This document shows positions 54,625 to 64,000 of a DNA stretch of 64,000 nucleotides, piece by piece. Both the position numbers and the translations under genes were made by a program. The notes under the pieces are model-generated. The model worked only from the letters and a program-made list of their open reading frames with translations. It was not told the origin of the DNA and did not search any database. Source of the stretch: Salinicola halimionae (GTDB lineage: Bacteria > Pseudomonadota > Gammaproteobacteria > Pseudomonadales > Halomonadaceae); the NCBI RefSeq assembly GCF_003206065.1, contig NZ_PZJQ01000005.1:1-64000 (forward strand). The letters run 5' to 3'. The first letter of the stretch is position 1. Every line of letters begins with the position of its first letter.

Positions 54625-57402
54625 ATGGCAGATGCCCCCATCGTCCTCGTCGACGGATCGTCCTACCTCTATCGTGCTTTCCACGCATTACCGCCGCTAT
54701 CGACCTCCGATGGCCAGCCCACCGGCGCGGTACGCGGGGTGCTGTCGATGCTCAAGAGCCTGATCAAGCAGTACCCGAAAAGCCCCATGGCGGTAGTGTT
54801 CGACGCCAAGGGCAAGACCTTCCGCGACGAGATCTACGCCGAGTACAAGGCCCACCGGCCGCCGATGCCGGACGATCTGCGCCCGCAGGTGGAGCCGCTG
54901 CACGACTGCGTGCGCGCGCTCGGCCTGCCGCTGTTGTGCATCGAGGGCGTCGAGGCGGATGACGTCATCGGCACGCTGGCGCGACTCGCCACCGAGTCCG
55001 GCCGTGATGCGGTGATCTCCACCGGCGACAAGGACATGGCGCAGCTGGTCAACCAGCACATCACGCTGGTCAATACGATGAAGAACGAGACGCTCGACGT
55101 GGCCGGCGTCGAGGCCAAGTTCGGCATTCCGCCGTCGCTGATCATCGATTATCTGGCATTGATGGGCGACAAGGTCGACAACATTCCCGGCGTTCCCGGC
55201 GTAGGTGGCAAGACCGCGCTGGGACTGCTGCAAGGCATGGGTGGCGGGCTGGACGCGATCTACGCCGATCTCGACCGCGTCACCACGCTGAGCTTTCGCG
55301 GCGCCAAGACCATGCCCAAGAAGCTGGAAGAGAACCGCGAACAGGCCTTTCTCTCCTACGAGCTCGCCACGATCAAGACCGACTGCGAGCTGCCGGTGGG
55401 GCTCGACGATCTGCACCTGGCCGATCCCGATCGCGAAGCGCTGAAAACGCTCTACACCCGGCTGGAATTCAAGAACTGGCTGGTGGAACTGCTGGAAGGC
55501 AGGGACGAGGGGGTCGACGATGTGGGTGCCGAGAACATCGGCAAACCGGAAATCGCTGAAGAGGTGACGCTGACCAAACCGGAGCGCCACGATCAGACCC
55601 TGCTGACGCAAGCGGAATTCGACGCCTGGCTCGAGCGGCTGACAGCCAGCGAGACGTTCTGCTTCGATCTCGAGACCACCAGTCTCAACTACATGGAAGC
55701 CGATATCGTGGGTATCGGCCTGTCGCTGGAACCGGGCGAAGCTGCCTACATTCCGGTGGGGCACGACTATCTCGATGCCCCGGCACAGCTGGATCGAACC
55801 GCCGTGCTGGCAGCGCTCAAGCCGCTACTGGAAAACCCGAAAATCGGCAAGATCGGCCAGAACCTCAAGTACGACATCTCGGTGCTGGCGCGCTACCAGA
55901 TCCGGGTCGCCGGGGCGCTGAACGACACCATGCTCGAATCCTACGTGTTGAACTCCACGGCGACACGCCATGATATGGATTCGCTGGCGCTCAAGTATCT
56001 CGGCGAGAAGACCATCAGCTTCCAGGACATCGCCGGCAAGGGCGTCAAGCAGTTGACCTTTAACCAGATTGCCCTCGAAGAAGCCGTTCCCTACGCGTGC
56101 GAGGACGTCGATATCACCCTGCGCCTGCACCAGGCCTTGCGTCCCAAGGTGGAAGAAGCCGGGCGGCTGGCCGAGGTACTCGATACCCTCGAACGTCCGC
56201 TGATCCCGGTGCTCTCGCACATGGAGCGTGGCGGCGTGGCACTGGACGCCATGCGCCTGCACACGCAGAGCCAGGAGCTGGAAAAGCGCATCCGGGAGCT
56301 GGAAATCGAAGCCTTCGAGCTCGCCGGCAAGGAATTCAACCTGGGCTCGCCCAAGCAGCTGGCGGAGATTCTGTTCGAGGAACAGAAGATTCCGGTGATC
56401 AAGAAAACGCCCAAGGGCGCACCGAGCACCGCCGAAGCGGTACTCGAAGAGCTGGCGCTGGACTTCCCGCTGCCCAAGCTGATCATGTCGCATCGCGGCA
56501 TGACCAAGTTGAAGTCGACCTATACCGACAAGCTGCCGCGACTGGTCAATCCGGCCACGGGACGGCTGCACACCAGCTATCATCAGGCGGTGACGGCGAC
56601 CGGGCGGCTCTCCTCGAGCGATCCCAACCTGCAGAACATTCCGATCCGCACCGAGGAAGGGCGCAAGATCCGTCAGGCATTCGTGGCCCGCGATGGCTAT
56701 CGCATCGTCGCCGCCGACTACTCGCAGATCGAGCTGCGCATCATGGCGCACCTCTCTGACGACAAGGGCCTGCTGGATGCCTTCGCCAACGACCGCGACA
56801 TTCACGCCGCCACCGCGGCCGAAGTGTTCGGCGTGGCGCTGGAGAAGGTCACGACCGATCAGCGACGCAGTGCCAAGGCGATCAACTTCGGCCTGATCTA
56901 CGGCATGAGCGCCTGGGGCCTTTCCAGGCAGCTGCACATCGAAGCCAAGCAGGCCAAGGTCTACATCGACCGTTACTTCGACCGTTATCCGGGCGTCGCC
57001 AAATTCATGGACAATATCCGCGCCCAGGCCGGTGAGGATGGCTTCGTCGAGACCGTGTTCGGTCGCCGGCTGTATCTGCCGGAGATCAAGGCCCAGAACC
57101 ACGCCCGGCGTCAGGCCGCCGAGCGCACCGCGATCAATGCGCCGATGCAAGGCACCGCCGCCGACATCATCAAGCTGGCGATGATCGACGTGCATCACTG
57201 GCTCAATCCGGCTCAGGGCCAGGCGGAGTTCGATGCCTGGATGGTGATGCAGGTTCACGATGAACTAGTGTTCGAGGTCAAGGAGAGCCAGACACAGGAC
57301 TTCCTCGGTGCTATTAGTGGGCGGATGCAGAACGCTGCCCAGCTCAATGTCCCGCTGATCGTGGAGGCCAATAGTGGGGCCAATTGGGATGAAGCGCACT
57401 GA
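54625..57402 (+). CDS. polA: DNA polymerase I
   Basis: A 925-residue polymerase with all three domains. The 5'-nuclease ([28 protein letters not shown]) is followed by the 3'-5' exonuclease with intact metal ligands ([21 protein letters not shown]). The polymerase motifs are [16 protein letters not shown] (A), [15 protein letters not shown] (B) and [10 protein letters not shown] (C). ATG 54625 begins the conserved N-terminus; the frame is open upstream. Divergent from DUF2782/thrB. Confidence 0.97.
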   Translation: MADAPIVLVDGSSYLYRAFHALPPLSTSDGQPTGAVRGVLSMLKSLIKQYPKSPMAVVFDAKGKTFRDEIYAEYKAHRPPMPDDLRPQVEPLHDCVRALGLPLLCIEGVEADDVIGTLARLATESGRDAVISTGDKDMAQLVNQHITLVNTMKNETLDVAGVEAKFGIPPSLIIDYLALMGDKVDNIPGVPGVGGKTALGLLQGMGGGLDAIYADLDRVTTLSFRGAKTMPKKLEENREQAFLSYELATIKTDCELPVGLDDLHLADPDREALKTLYTRLEFKNWLVELLEGRDEGVDDVGAENIGKPEIAEEVTLTKPERHDQTLLTQAEFDAWLERLTASETFCFDLETTSLNYMEADIVGIGLSLEPGEAAYIPVGHDYLDAPAQLDRTAVLAALKPLLENPKIGKIGQNLKYDISVLARYQIRVAGALNDTMLESYVLNSTATRHDMDSLALKYLGEKTISFQDIAGKGVKQLTFNQIALEEAVPYACEDVDITLRLHQALRPKVEEAGRLAEVLDTLERPLIPVLSHMERGGVALDAMRLHTQSQELEKRIRELEIEAFELAGKEFNLGSPKQLAEILFEEQKIPVIKKTPKGAPSTAEAVLEELALDFPLPKLIMSHRGMTKLKSTYTDKLPRLVNPATGRLHTSYHQAVTATGRLSSSDPNLQNIPIRTEEGRKIRQAFVARDGYRIVAADYSQIELRIMAHLSDDKGLLDAFANDRDIHAATAAEVFGVALEKVTTDQRRSAKAINFGLIYGMSAWGLSRQLHIEAKQAKVYIDRYFDRYPGVAKFMDNIRAQAGEDGFVETVFGRRLYLPEIKAQNHARRQAAERTAINAPMQGTAADIIKLAMIDVHHWLNPAQGQAEFDAWMVMQVHDELVFEVKESQTQDFLGAISGRMQNAAQLNVPLIVEANSGANWDEAH

Positions 57403-57511
57403 AACCTGCGCCCGGCTGTCTTACACTGGTTCGACCTGTACGGATTCGACTTACATTGACGTATCGTTTATCGCCGCGTGACGGCTTTATTTTCGCAAGG
57501 AGCACAAGATC

Positions 57512-58927
57512 ATGGCCAAACAGCAAATCGGTGTCGTCGGCATGGCCGTCATGGGCCGCAATCTGGCGCTCAACATCGAGAGCCGCGACTACACGGTGTC
57601 GATCTTCAACCGCTCGCGGGAGAAGACCGATGAAGTCATGCAGGAAAATCCCGACAGCAAGCTGGTGCCGTTTTATAGCGTCGAGGAGTTCGTCGCCTCA
57701 CTGGAAACGCCGCGCCGCATTCTGCTGATGGTCAAGGCGGGCGATGCCACCGACAAGACGATCGAGTCGCTCAAGCCGCATCTGGACAAGGGCGATATCC
57801 TGATCGACGGCGGCAACACGCCGTTCGAGGACACCATTCGGCGCAACAAGGAGCTCTCGGAAGCGGGCTTCAACTTCATCGGCACCGGCGTCTCCGGTGG
57901 CGAAGAGGGCGCGCTGAAAGGCCCGTCGATCATGCCGGGCGGCCAGAAGGAAGCCTACGACATGGTGGCGCCGATCCTCGAGAAGATCGCCGCGCGCGCC
58001 GACGACGGCGAGCCGTGTGTCACCTATGTCGGCCCGGACGGCGCCGGCCATTACGTCAAGATGGTCCACAACGGCATCGAGTACGGCGACATGCAGCTGA
58101 TCGCCGAAGCCTATTCGATCCTCAAGGGCTCATTGGGGCTCTCGAACGCCGAGCTGGCCGAGGTCTTCAGCGAATGGAACGAAGGCGAGCTCGACAGCTA
58201 CCTGATCGATATCACCGCCAGGATCTTCACCAAGAAAGATGATCAGAGCGATCACGACGTGGTCGACATCATTCTCGATTCCGCGGGCCAGAAAGGCACC
58301 GGCAAGTGGACCAGCAAGAGCGCCATGGATCTCGGCGTGCCGCTGCCGCTGATCACCGAGTCGGTCTTCGCGCGTTTCATTTCCGCGCTGAAAGACGAGC
58401 GCGTGGCAGCTTCCAAGGTGCTCACTGGCCCCAAGGAGACGCCGCTCAAGGGCGACAAGCAGGAATTCATCGAGAAGGTGCGCAAGGCGCTGTTCTTCAG
58501 CAAGATCGCCTCCTACGCTCAGGGTTTCGCCCAGATGCGCGCCGCTTCTGACCAGTACGAGTGGGATCTCAACTACGGCGAGGTCGCCAAGCTGTTCCGC
58601 GCCGGCTGCATCATCCGTGCTCGCTTTTTGCAGAAGATAACCGACGCCTATCAGGAAAATCCCGAGCTCAAGAACCTGCTGATGGCGCCGTATTTCGGTG
58701 AGATCGCCGGCAACTATCAGCAGGCGCTGCGCGACGTCGTCGCCCATGCGGTCCAGAACGGCATCCCGGTGCCGACGTTCTCCTCGGCGATCGCCTATTA
58801 CGACAGCTATCGAGCCGAAACGCTGCCGGCCAACCTGATTCAGGCCCAGCGCGACTTCTTTGGCGCCCACACCTACAAGCGCGTCGATCGGGAAGGGACG
58901 TTCCACACCGAGTGGCTGCAGGACTGA
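57512..58927 (+). CDS. gnd: 6-phosphogluconate dehydrogenase (decarboxylating)
   Basis: A 471-residue pentose-phosphate enzyme. The NADP fold [13 protein letters not shown], then [33 protein letters not shown] and the catalytic [14 protein letters not shown] are all present. The C-terminal helical domain is full length. AAGGAG precedes ATG 57512. nadA follows after 13 bases, so the two are likely co-transcribed. Confidence 0.96.
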   Translation: MAKQQIGVVGMAVMGRNLALNIESRDYTVSIFNRSREKTDEVMQENPDSKLVPFYSVEEFVASLETPRRILLMVKAGDATDKTIESLKPHLDKGDILIDGGNTPFEDTIRRNKELSEAGFNFIGTGVSGGEEGALKGPSIMPGGQKEAYDMVAPILEKIAARADDGEPCVTYVGPDGAGHYVKMVHNGIEYGDMQLIAEAYSILKGSLGLSNAELAEVFSEWNEGELDSYLIDITARIFTKKDDQSDHDVVDIILDSAGQKGTGKWTSKSAMDLGVPLPLITESVFARFISALKDERVAASKVLTGPKETPLKGDKQEFIEKVRKALFFSKIASYAQGFAQMRAASDQYEWDLNYGEVAKLFRAGCIIRARFLQKITDAYQENPELKNLLMAPYFGEIAGNYQQALRDVVAHAVQNGIPVPTFSSAIAYYDSYRAETLPANLIQAQRDFFGAHTYKRVDREGTFHTEWLQD

Positions 58928-58940
58928 CGGAGACGGATCG

Positions 58941-59990
58941 ATGGCGGAACTGGAGCGGGATCGGGTTCGCGAGCACTTGGCAGGTAACACGCCGCCTGTG
59001 CTCGACGAGAGCGCCAAGGCGCACTATCAGGAGCGTATCGCGGCGCAGTTGAAGGCCCGCCATGCGGTACTGGTGGCGCACTACTACACCGATCCCGAAA
59101 TCCAGGCGCTGGCGGAAGCGACCGGCGGCTGTGTGGCCGATTCGCTGGAGATGGCGCGCTTCGGCAAGGATCACCCGGCGACGACGCTAATCGTCGCTGG
59201 CGTGCGTTTCATGGGCGAGACGGCCAAGATCCTGAGCCCGGAGAAGCGGGTCTTCATGCCGACGCTGGAGGCGACCTGCTCGCTGGATATCGGCTGTCCG
59301 GCCGATGCCTTTTCCGACTTCTGCGATCAGCACCCGGATCGCACCGTGGTGGTCTACGCCAATACCTCGGCGGCAGTGAAAGCCCGCGCCGATTGGGTGG
59401 TGACCTCTTCCATCGCGGTCGAACTGATCGATCATCTCGATCGGCAGGGCGAGAAGATCCTGTGGGCGCCGGATCGCCACCTGGGCAACTATGTCCGCGA
59501 GCGAACCGGAGCCGACGTGCTCTGCTGGGACGGCGAGTGCATCGTCCATGACGAGTTCAAGGCCAAGGGCATTGTCGAGCTCAAGGCGCTGCATCCGGAA
59601 GCGGCGGTGCTCGTGCATCCGGAATCCCCCGCCTCGGTGGTGGAAATCGCCGACGTGGTCGGCTCGACGTCGCAGCTGATCGCGGCGGCGCAGCAGCTCG
59701 ACAACCCCAGCTTCATCGTCGCCACCGATCGCGGCATCTTCTACAAGATGCAGCAGCTGATGCCCGACAAGACCTTCATGGCCGCGCCCACGGCAGGCAA
59801 CGGTGCGACGTGTCGCAGTTGCGCCAGCTGTCCGTGGATGGCGATGAACGGTCTCGAGAACACCCTGGCGGTACTCGAAGACGCCAACGGCTGCGGTCAG
59901 GAGATTCACGTCGACTCGGAAATCGCCGCCCAAGCGCTCGTGCCGCTGGATCGCATGCTCGAGTTCGGGGCCGAATTGAAGCGGCGCTAG
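58941..59990 (+). CDS. nadA: Quinolinate synthase A
   Basis: A 349-residue 4Fe-4S enzyme of NAD synthesis, condensing iminoaspartate with dihydroxyacetone phosphate. The cluster cysteines Cys113, Cys200 and Cys297 are all present, and [13 protein letters not shown] and [13 protein letters not shown] match the family. The start is ATG 58941 (MAELERD); the upstream extension overlaps gnd and is rejected. An intrinsic terminator follows. Confidence 0.96.
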   Translation: MAELERDRVREHLAGNTPPVLDESAKAHYQERIAAQLKARHAVLVAHYYTDPEIQALAEATGGCVADSLEMARFGKDHPATTLIVAGVRFMGETAKILSPEKRVFMPTLEATCSLDIGCPADAFSDFCDQHPDRTVVVYANTSAAVKARADWVVTSSIAVELIDHLDRQGEKILWAPDRHLGNYVRERTGADVLCWDGECIVHDEFKAKGIVELKALHPEAAVLVHPESPASVVEIADVVGSTSQLIAAAQQLDNPSFIVATDRGIFYKMQQLMPDKTFMAAPTAGNGATCRSCASCPWMAMNGLENTLAVLEDANGCGQEIHVDSEIAAQALVPLDRMLEFGAELKRR

Positions 59991-60046
59991 TCTTCATACG
60001 GAGCCTGGGATCTGGGCGGTCGTCACAATAAAGAAAGCCACGGAAG

Positions 60047-60081
60047 TGCCTGTCCGGTTTGACACCGAGACGGGCATTTTT
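60047..60081 (+). terminator. Terminator after nadA
   Basis: TGCCTGTC / GACGGGCA with one wobble pair encloses a small inner stem (CGGT/ACCG) and is followed by five T. It ends the gnd-nadA unit. Confidence 0.8.
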
Positions 60082-60134
60082 AATGCGAACGAAGGTGGCA
60101 GAGCCGAGAAGACAGGGCTGGAACAAAAACCAGG

Positions 60135-60899
60135 CTAAAAGTGGTAGTTGATGAACAGGCCGGCACGGAACTGGGTGGAATCGCCGATATCGTCGACGAT
60201 CGGGCTGTCGGCGGCGTCGCCGGTCAACTGCGTGACACCCAGCAGCCCGGTGACTGACCACTGCCGCGTCACATAATAGCTATAGGTGGTGGCCAGTCCG
60301 GCGGAGAAATAACCGTCATTGGCGTCGTAGGCATCGATCCCGGAGCGGGCACTTTCCCGATTCGACACGCTGAATAGATCATCCGCCCAGTCGGCGCTGG
60401 TATAAGTGAAGCGAGGACCGATTGTGAACGCGGCACGCTCGCCAACCTTGGTCACATAGTCCGCCTTGAAGCGAATCCGGTAGCCGTCGAGATCGCCTGT
60501 AAAGGGCGTCTGCGCCGAGGCGCTATAGCGCCAGTTGGCGTCGTTGTAATTGACGCGCAGGCCGGCGGTGGCGCCGCCGTCGACGTCGTCGAGATCCTTG
60601 ATGTCATCCTCGTTTTCACGACCCAGGGCGTAGCCGATGAACGGCGCGACGCGCCATTTGTCCTGGCGAATCACGTTCCAGCCGATACCGTCTTCCAGGC
60701 TGGCGAAGAAGGCATCACCGTAAGTGAGGTTGAACGTGGGCCACGGCGTGGTGTGGTAATCGTCACTGCCCAGATATTTGGGCCAGTATGCCGCACCGCC
60801 GCCGATCGCGCCCTTCAGTTGCGGTTGCGCGGCCTGTGCCGCTGATGCTGTCAGTAACCCAAGTGCAGCGATCCAGCCATAGCGAAAAATCGGTGACAT
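60135..60899 (-). CDS. MipA/OmpV-family outer-membrane protein
   Basis: A 254-residue protein with a signal peptide ending ASAAQA (about residue 23) and alternating beta strands ending in Phe (FINYHF), the outer-membrane insertion signal. GGGAAYWPKYLGSDDYHTTPWP is diagnostic of the MipA/OmpV family, linked to murein hydrolase scaffolding or porin function. No operon partner is seen. Confidence 0.88.
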   Translation of the reverse strand: MSPIFRYGWIAALGLLTASAAQAAQPQLKGAIGGGAAYWPKYLGSDDYHTTPWPTFNLTYGDAFFASLEDGIGWNVIRQDKWRVAPFIGYALGRENEDDIKDLDDVDGGATAGLRVNYNDANWRYSASAQTPFTGDLDGYRIRFKADYVTKVGERAAFTIGPRFTYTSADWADDLFSVSNRESARSGIDAYDANDGYFSAGLATTYSYYVTRQWSVTGLLGVTQLTGDAADSPIVDDIGDSTQFRAGLFINYHF

Positions 60900-61164
60900 G
60901 CCATTCGTCCCTGAGTGGAAGGTTCATGCGTTAGTGGGAGCCAAAACATACTTGGGGTGCCCGTAAAACACCAGTTTATCAATACGCCTTTACATCGCCT
61001 CCGAGAATCTTCGTGCTGACGATCTCCGGCGACGTGTAATCGGCGAATCCTGCTTCCCGTTGAGATGCCGCTGGCCTACGCTGAAAGCAGTAATCGGTGA
61101 AATCATCTTGGGAAGGCCGTGGGGACACGACCGATCGATAATGACGAACAACGGGGAATGACGG

Positions 61165-61653
61165 ATGCGACTCACTTCGACGCTACGAAACAGCTTGATG
61201 GGCAGTGCGGCGCTGCTGACACTGAGCGCCTGTACCAGCGGGCCGGTAGAACAATCGGTCACTACCTATCTGAATTGCGATGACTTGAAAACGGCCGTCG
61301 CCAGCGCGGATAACGGTTTCGACGACATCAAGCGCGGCTCCCGCACGACTCGCTACGGACAAATATGGAGAAGCTCCGCCCAGGCCTTTAATGATGCTTG
61401 TTCCATCGTTTCCGCCAGTGGACCGACTTATTACACCTGTTCGGGAAGTGTCGAATCCGATGCGGGCGAGTCGCAGTTGGAAGCGGCGAGCGACGGCATT
61501 GGTCAGTGTCTGGGATCGGCGTGGTCGTCTTCATCTCCGGCAGCGGGAGAAACCGATTTTCAGCGTCAGGATGGTAGCGGGCCGGCGCTCAAGCTCAAGA
61601 GCTTCGAAAATGATCGCGGTGCGCAGATGGTGATGATGCGGATCGATCCGTAA
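61165..61653 (+). CDS. Hypothetical lipoprotein
   Basis: A 162-residue protein with lipobox LSAC (Cys23). The mature part has four further cysteines (LNCDDL, NDACSIV, YYTCSGS, GQCLGS), suggesting disulfides in the periplasm. No known domain is recognised. GGGGAATGACGG upstream gives a weak ribosome site. It stands alone and converges on the M50 fusion gene. Confidence 0.65.
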   Translation: MRLTSTLRNSLMGSAALLTLSACTSGPVEQSVTTYLNCDDLKTAVASADNGFDDIKRGSRTTRYGQIWRSSAQAFNDACSIVSASGPTYYTCSGSVESDAGESQLEAASDGIGQCLGSAWSSSSPAAGETDFQRQDGSGPALKLKSFENDRGAQMVMMRIDP

Positions 61654-61714
61654 ATCTTGAGTCAAAGCCACAGCGCCTGTCGATTCAGATGTCGATAGGC
61701 GCCACCTCTATCTC

Positions 61715-63940
61715 CTAAAATCCGCTCTCACGAATAAAGATCGCCGCTATCCAGTTGCCAAACTGGCCTACGAGACTCTCCTGCTCAGCGTCGACATGCA
61801 GCTGGCCACGCGCCTGGCGTGACTCTGGCCAGGGAGAGTCCACTCGTGCCTTGACCGCGAATAGCGGTCGCTCCAGACGGAGTTCGCTGGGTTGGTCCCG
61901 AGAGCTTTCGGAGAGCGTGAGCGGACCGCCCTGACGATCGGCCAGCATGGGTTGCTCCAGCAAGGTGCTGCGCGTCGGCGCGATGTCGATGAGCTCACCC
62001 TTGAGTGGTGCCGTCTGCCCCTCGACGAAGAAGCTGACGGGATTGCCAACCGATACACGGTGGATCTGATCCTGATCGATATAGGCCTCGATGACCCAAT
62101 GCGCCGGATCCAACAGCACGCCGAGAGGTTCTCGCGAGCTGAGCCATTGCCCCGGTGCCAGTTCCGTATTGAGTTGCTGCCATTGGCCTGGGAACGGCGC
62201 AGTTAGCGTGAGCCGGGTGATCTCTTTTTGCGAGGCTTCCATATTACGCTTGCCCAGATTGCGGCGCGCGCGCGCGGCGCTGTCGATGGCCAGACGCTGC
62301 GGATTATCGAGAAGCCCAGCGAGTTCGGCATCGAGATTCACCAGGTGCGATTGCTGAGCGGCCAGATCCAGCTGGATGTCCGGCTCTGTCATGCGAATCA
62401 ACGGAGTTCCGGAGCTGACCTGACCGTCGGGCGTGCGTTCCTGAAGGCGCGCCGGGAAGGGCGCGTAGAAGGTAATTTCGTGCTCTGCGCGGATCACCCC
62501 CGGTCCACTGACGCTGGTCCGCCAGGGAATACAGGCCAAGGCGATCAGCGCCAGTAACAGCAGCAGCCAACCCAGACGATAGCGGCGAGACACATTCTGG
62601 CGACGAGACCACCAGTGTGAGAGTTCGCGAGTGATGGGCATGATGATGAACCAGGCAATTTCGACACAGAAAAGAACGATGCCGAGTGCTTTGAAGAACA
62701 GGGCATAGACGGCGATAGCGATACCCAGAAAAAGCACCAGACGGTACAGCCAGGTCAAAAAGGCGAAGCCCACTAGGGCTGCGCGTCGGCGCGGAGGAAA
62801 AGCTTCGGGCCATGCGTCGTCAAGGCCGAGAAGACGGCGTCTCAGCCACGTCCTGGCCTGGCCGCCGGCGCGCTCATGCAGGTTGGGAAAGTCGAGCAGA
62901 TCGGTGAGGATGAAGTAGCCGTCAAAACGCATGAACGGGCTGGCGTTGAGCGCCAGCGACAACACCCAACTGGTGGTGGCCAGATAGAGTAGAGCGCTAT
63001 TGACGGCGCTGGGCTCCGTCAGCACCCAGCCCAGTGTGGCAAGCCCCGCCAATCCTAATTCGGTTAGAATCCCGGCCGAGGAGATCGCCAGCCGCTGCCG
63101 GGCGCCTTTCAGCCGCCAACTTTCGCCGGTGTCTGTGTAAAGCATCGGCCACAATACGATGAAGGCGACGCCCATGTGGGCCACTTTGACGCCCAGACGA
63201 GTCGCCACCAGTGCGTGGCCTAGTTCATGCAACGACTTGGCGACTACCAAGGCGCAGGCGAAGCTGACCAGACCTGAAAAGGAGAAGGCCTCGACCACCG
63301 AATGGGTAAACAGATCCCAGCGCTGCATCACCATCAGCAGGCCCGATACGGTCAATACCAGAACCAGCGCGACGCAAGTTCGGGTAAACAGCCACGGCGT
63401 GACTCGGGCGAGCCGCTGCAGTCCCCGCTGAGGATGAACCAGTGGTAGGCGGAAGAACAGATAGTGGTGCAGCCACCACGTCACACTGGCCCAGGGCGAA
63501 CCCTGATTGGCCTTTGCCGCCATTTCATCGATTCGCGCGCGGTCCGGCCGCAGCAGTTGATGGCGGCCCAGAAAATCCAGCAGCTCGAGAACCTGTTCGG
63601 CGCTGGGGTCGAGTGCCGTCTGTGTGGAGACCTGCGCGCAGATCCGCTCGGGCGTCTGCCCCCAGCGCAACAGGCACTCGAACTCCAGCCAGCCGATACG
63701 ATAGAAGCGATTGGTGACCGGGTCCTCGATCGACCAGACGGGTTCGCCACTGCGCCCGATACCGGCATCGACAAGCTGAAGGTCATCACGCAAAGGCGGC
63801 ACGGAGGCGAATAACCGGGGATCCAAGCTCGTCTGCGGATCATCGGCTGGCGGGCGCGGCTGATCGTCCCTATTTCCAGTAACGGTTGCGGCAACCGTCG
63901 TTGCAGGATTCGTCGCGGGCGCCATGTTGGGGGTCACCAC
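61715..63940 (-). CDS. PqqD-like / M50 site-2-protease / HlyD fusion membrane protein
   Basis: A 741-residue polytopic protein in three parts. Residues about 40-135 resemble a PqqD-like winged domain (DPVTNRFYRIGWLEFECLL). The M50 zinc-protease core has HELGH at 238-242 with the third-ligand region FMRFDGYFILTDLLD. After further membrane helices comes a HlyD-type adaptor part (FYAPFPARLQERTPDGQVSSG, then LTLTAPFPGQW). Such proteins are encoded with HlyD-type adaptors and are thought to work in envelope transport or peptide processing. GTG 63940, GTG 63937 (overlapping the preceding stop as GTGA) and ATG 63925 are possible starts. Confidence 0.85.
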   Translation of the reverse strand: MVTPNMAPATNPATTVAATVTGNRDDQPRPPADDPQTSLDPRLFASVPPLRDDLQLVDAGIGRSGEPVWSIEDPVTNRFYRIGWLEFECLLRWGQTPERICAQVSTQTALDPSAEQVLELLDFLGRHQLLRPDRARIDEMAAKANQGSPWASVTWWLHHYLFFRLPLVHPQRGLQRLARVTPWLFTRTCVALVLVLTVSGLLMVMQRWDLFTHSVVEAFSFSGLVSFACALVVAKSLHELGHALVATRLGVKVAHMGVAFIVLWPMLYTDTGESWRLKGARQRLAISSAGILTELGLAGLATLGWVLTEPSAVNSALLYLATTSWVLSLALNASPFMRFDGYFILTDLLDFPNLHERAGGQARTWLRRRLLGLDDAWPEAFPPRRRAALVGFAFLTWLYRLVLFLGIAIAVYALFFKALGIVLFCVEIAWFIIMPITRELSHWWSRRQNVSRRYRLGWLLLLLALIALACIPWRTSVSGPGVIRAEHEITFYAPFPARLQERTPDGQVSSGTPLIRMTEPDIQLDLAAQQSHLVNLDAELAGLLDNPQRLAIDSAARARRNLGKRNMEASQKEITRLTLTAPFPGQWQQLNTELAPGQWLSSREPLGVLLDPAHWVIEAYIDQDQIHRVSVGNPVSFFVEGQTAPLKGELIDIAPTRSTLLEQPMLADRQGGPLTLSESSRDQPSELRLERPLFAVKARVDSPWPESRQARGQLHVDAEQESLVGQFGNWIAAIFIRESGF

Positions 63941-64000
63941 CCTGTCCAGGCGCGTAGTGCCGAAAGCGGGCGTCGCAGCAGGTAATAGCCGAGGGTGACG
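63934..64000 (-). CDS. C-terminal end of an upstream gene, cut by the window edge
   Basis: 21 codons to the TGA at 63934: VTLGYYLLRRPLSALRAW, then TGW. The stop overlaps the GTG start region of the M50/HlyD fusion, so the two are coupled. Too short to name; an adaptor or membrane protein acting with the fusion protein is an inference from operon context. Confidence 0.55.
   Translation of the reverse strand, partial: VTLGYYLLRRPLSALRAWTGW

Overview
The window reads as chromosome of a moderately GC-rich gammaproteobacterium, most likely a member of the Halomonadaceae (Halomonas, Salinicola or a relative). This is an inference from gene content: an ectoine hydroxylase (ectD), a selD-mnmH selenium pair, a hisBHAF block, and a thrB / DUF2782 / polA neighbourhood like that of gammaproteobacterial chromosomes. 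Nearly all genes look like core or lightly accessory chromosomal genes. The only clearly disturbed places are the flanks of two tRNA-Thr genes.

Layout. 1-10.9 kb: a small P-loop protein cut by the window edge, two redox enzymes, hisC, an NlpE-like lipoprotein, radA, the overlapping selD-mnmH pair, a glutamine-amidotransferase-like protein without its cysteine, an alkyltransferase-like protein and a lipoprotein. 11-14 kb: hisB-hisH-hisA-hisF on the minus strand. 14-18.5 kb: AsmA-family protein, mutY, yggX, then tRNA-Phe, tRNA-Gln and tRNA-Thr. 18.5-19.1 kb: decayed integrase end and a structured repeat. 19.1-22.8 kb: LysE-type exporter and an arsR-arsC-arsH-arsB operon. 23-26.4 kb: divergent hmp/nsrR around a clear NsrR operator, a CsrB/RsmY-type small RNA, then DUF2243 and CtaG-type membrane proteins. 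26.8-37.6 kb: a chemoreceptor behind a FliA promoter, and a roughly 2,900-residue cyclic beta-1,2-glucan synthase. 37.6-42.5 kb: small zinc-ribbon proteins behind a leader of GGA-loop hairpins, an AI-2E-family permease, an outer-membrane efflux lipoprotein and a second tRNA-Thr. 42.5-43.8 kb: a gene-free, AT-richer stretch with three nested hairpins. 43.8-48.9 kb: egtB, an HPP-family protein, a third zinc-ribbon protein, ectD and a fumarylacetoacetate-hydrolase-family enzyme. 49-64 kb: speA, a LysR/SDR divergent pair, thrB, polA, gnd-nadA, an OmpV-type porin, a lipoprotein, and an M50-protease/HlyD fusion.

Functional themes are osmotic and stress adaptation (5-hydroxyectoine, cyclic glucan, sulfoxide synthase EgtB, YggX, NO detoxification), metal and arsenic handling, and DNA repair (radA, mutY, ATL, polA). 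The most interesting signals are non-coding. There are two separate arrays of hairpins displaying AGGA-type loops, as expected of CsrA/RsmA-binding RNAs: one is a terminated small RNA at 24865-25002, the other lies in the leader of a zinc-ribbon gene at 39239-39323. There is also a duplicated Y-shaped RNA element beside both tRNA-Thr genes.
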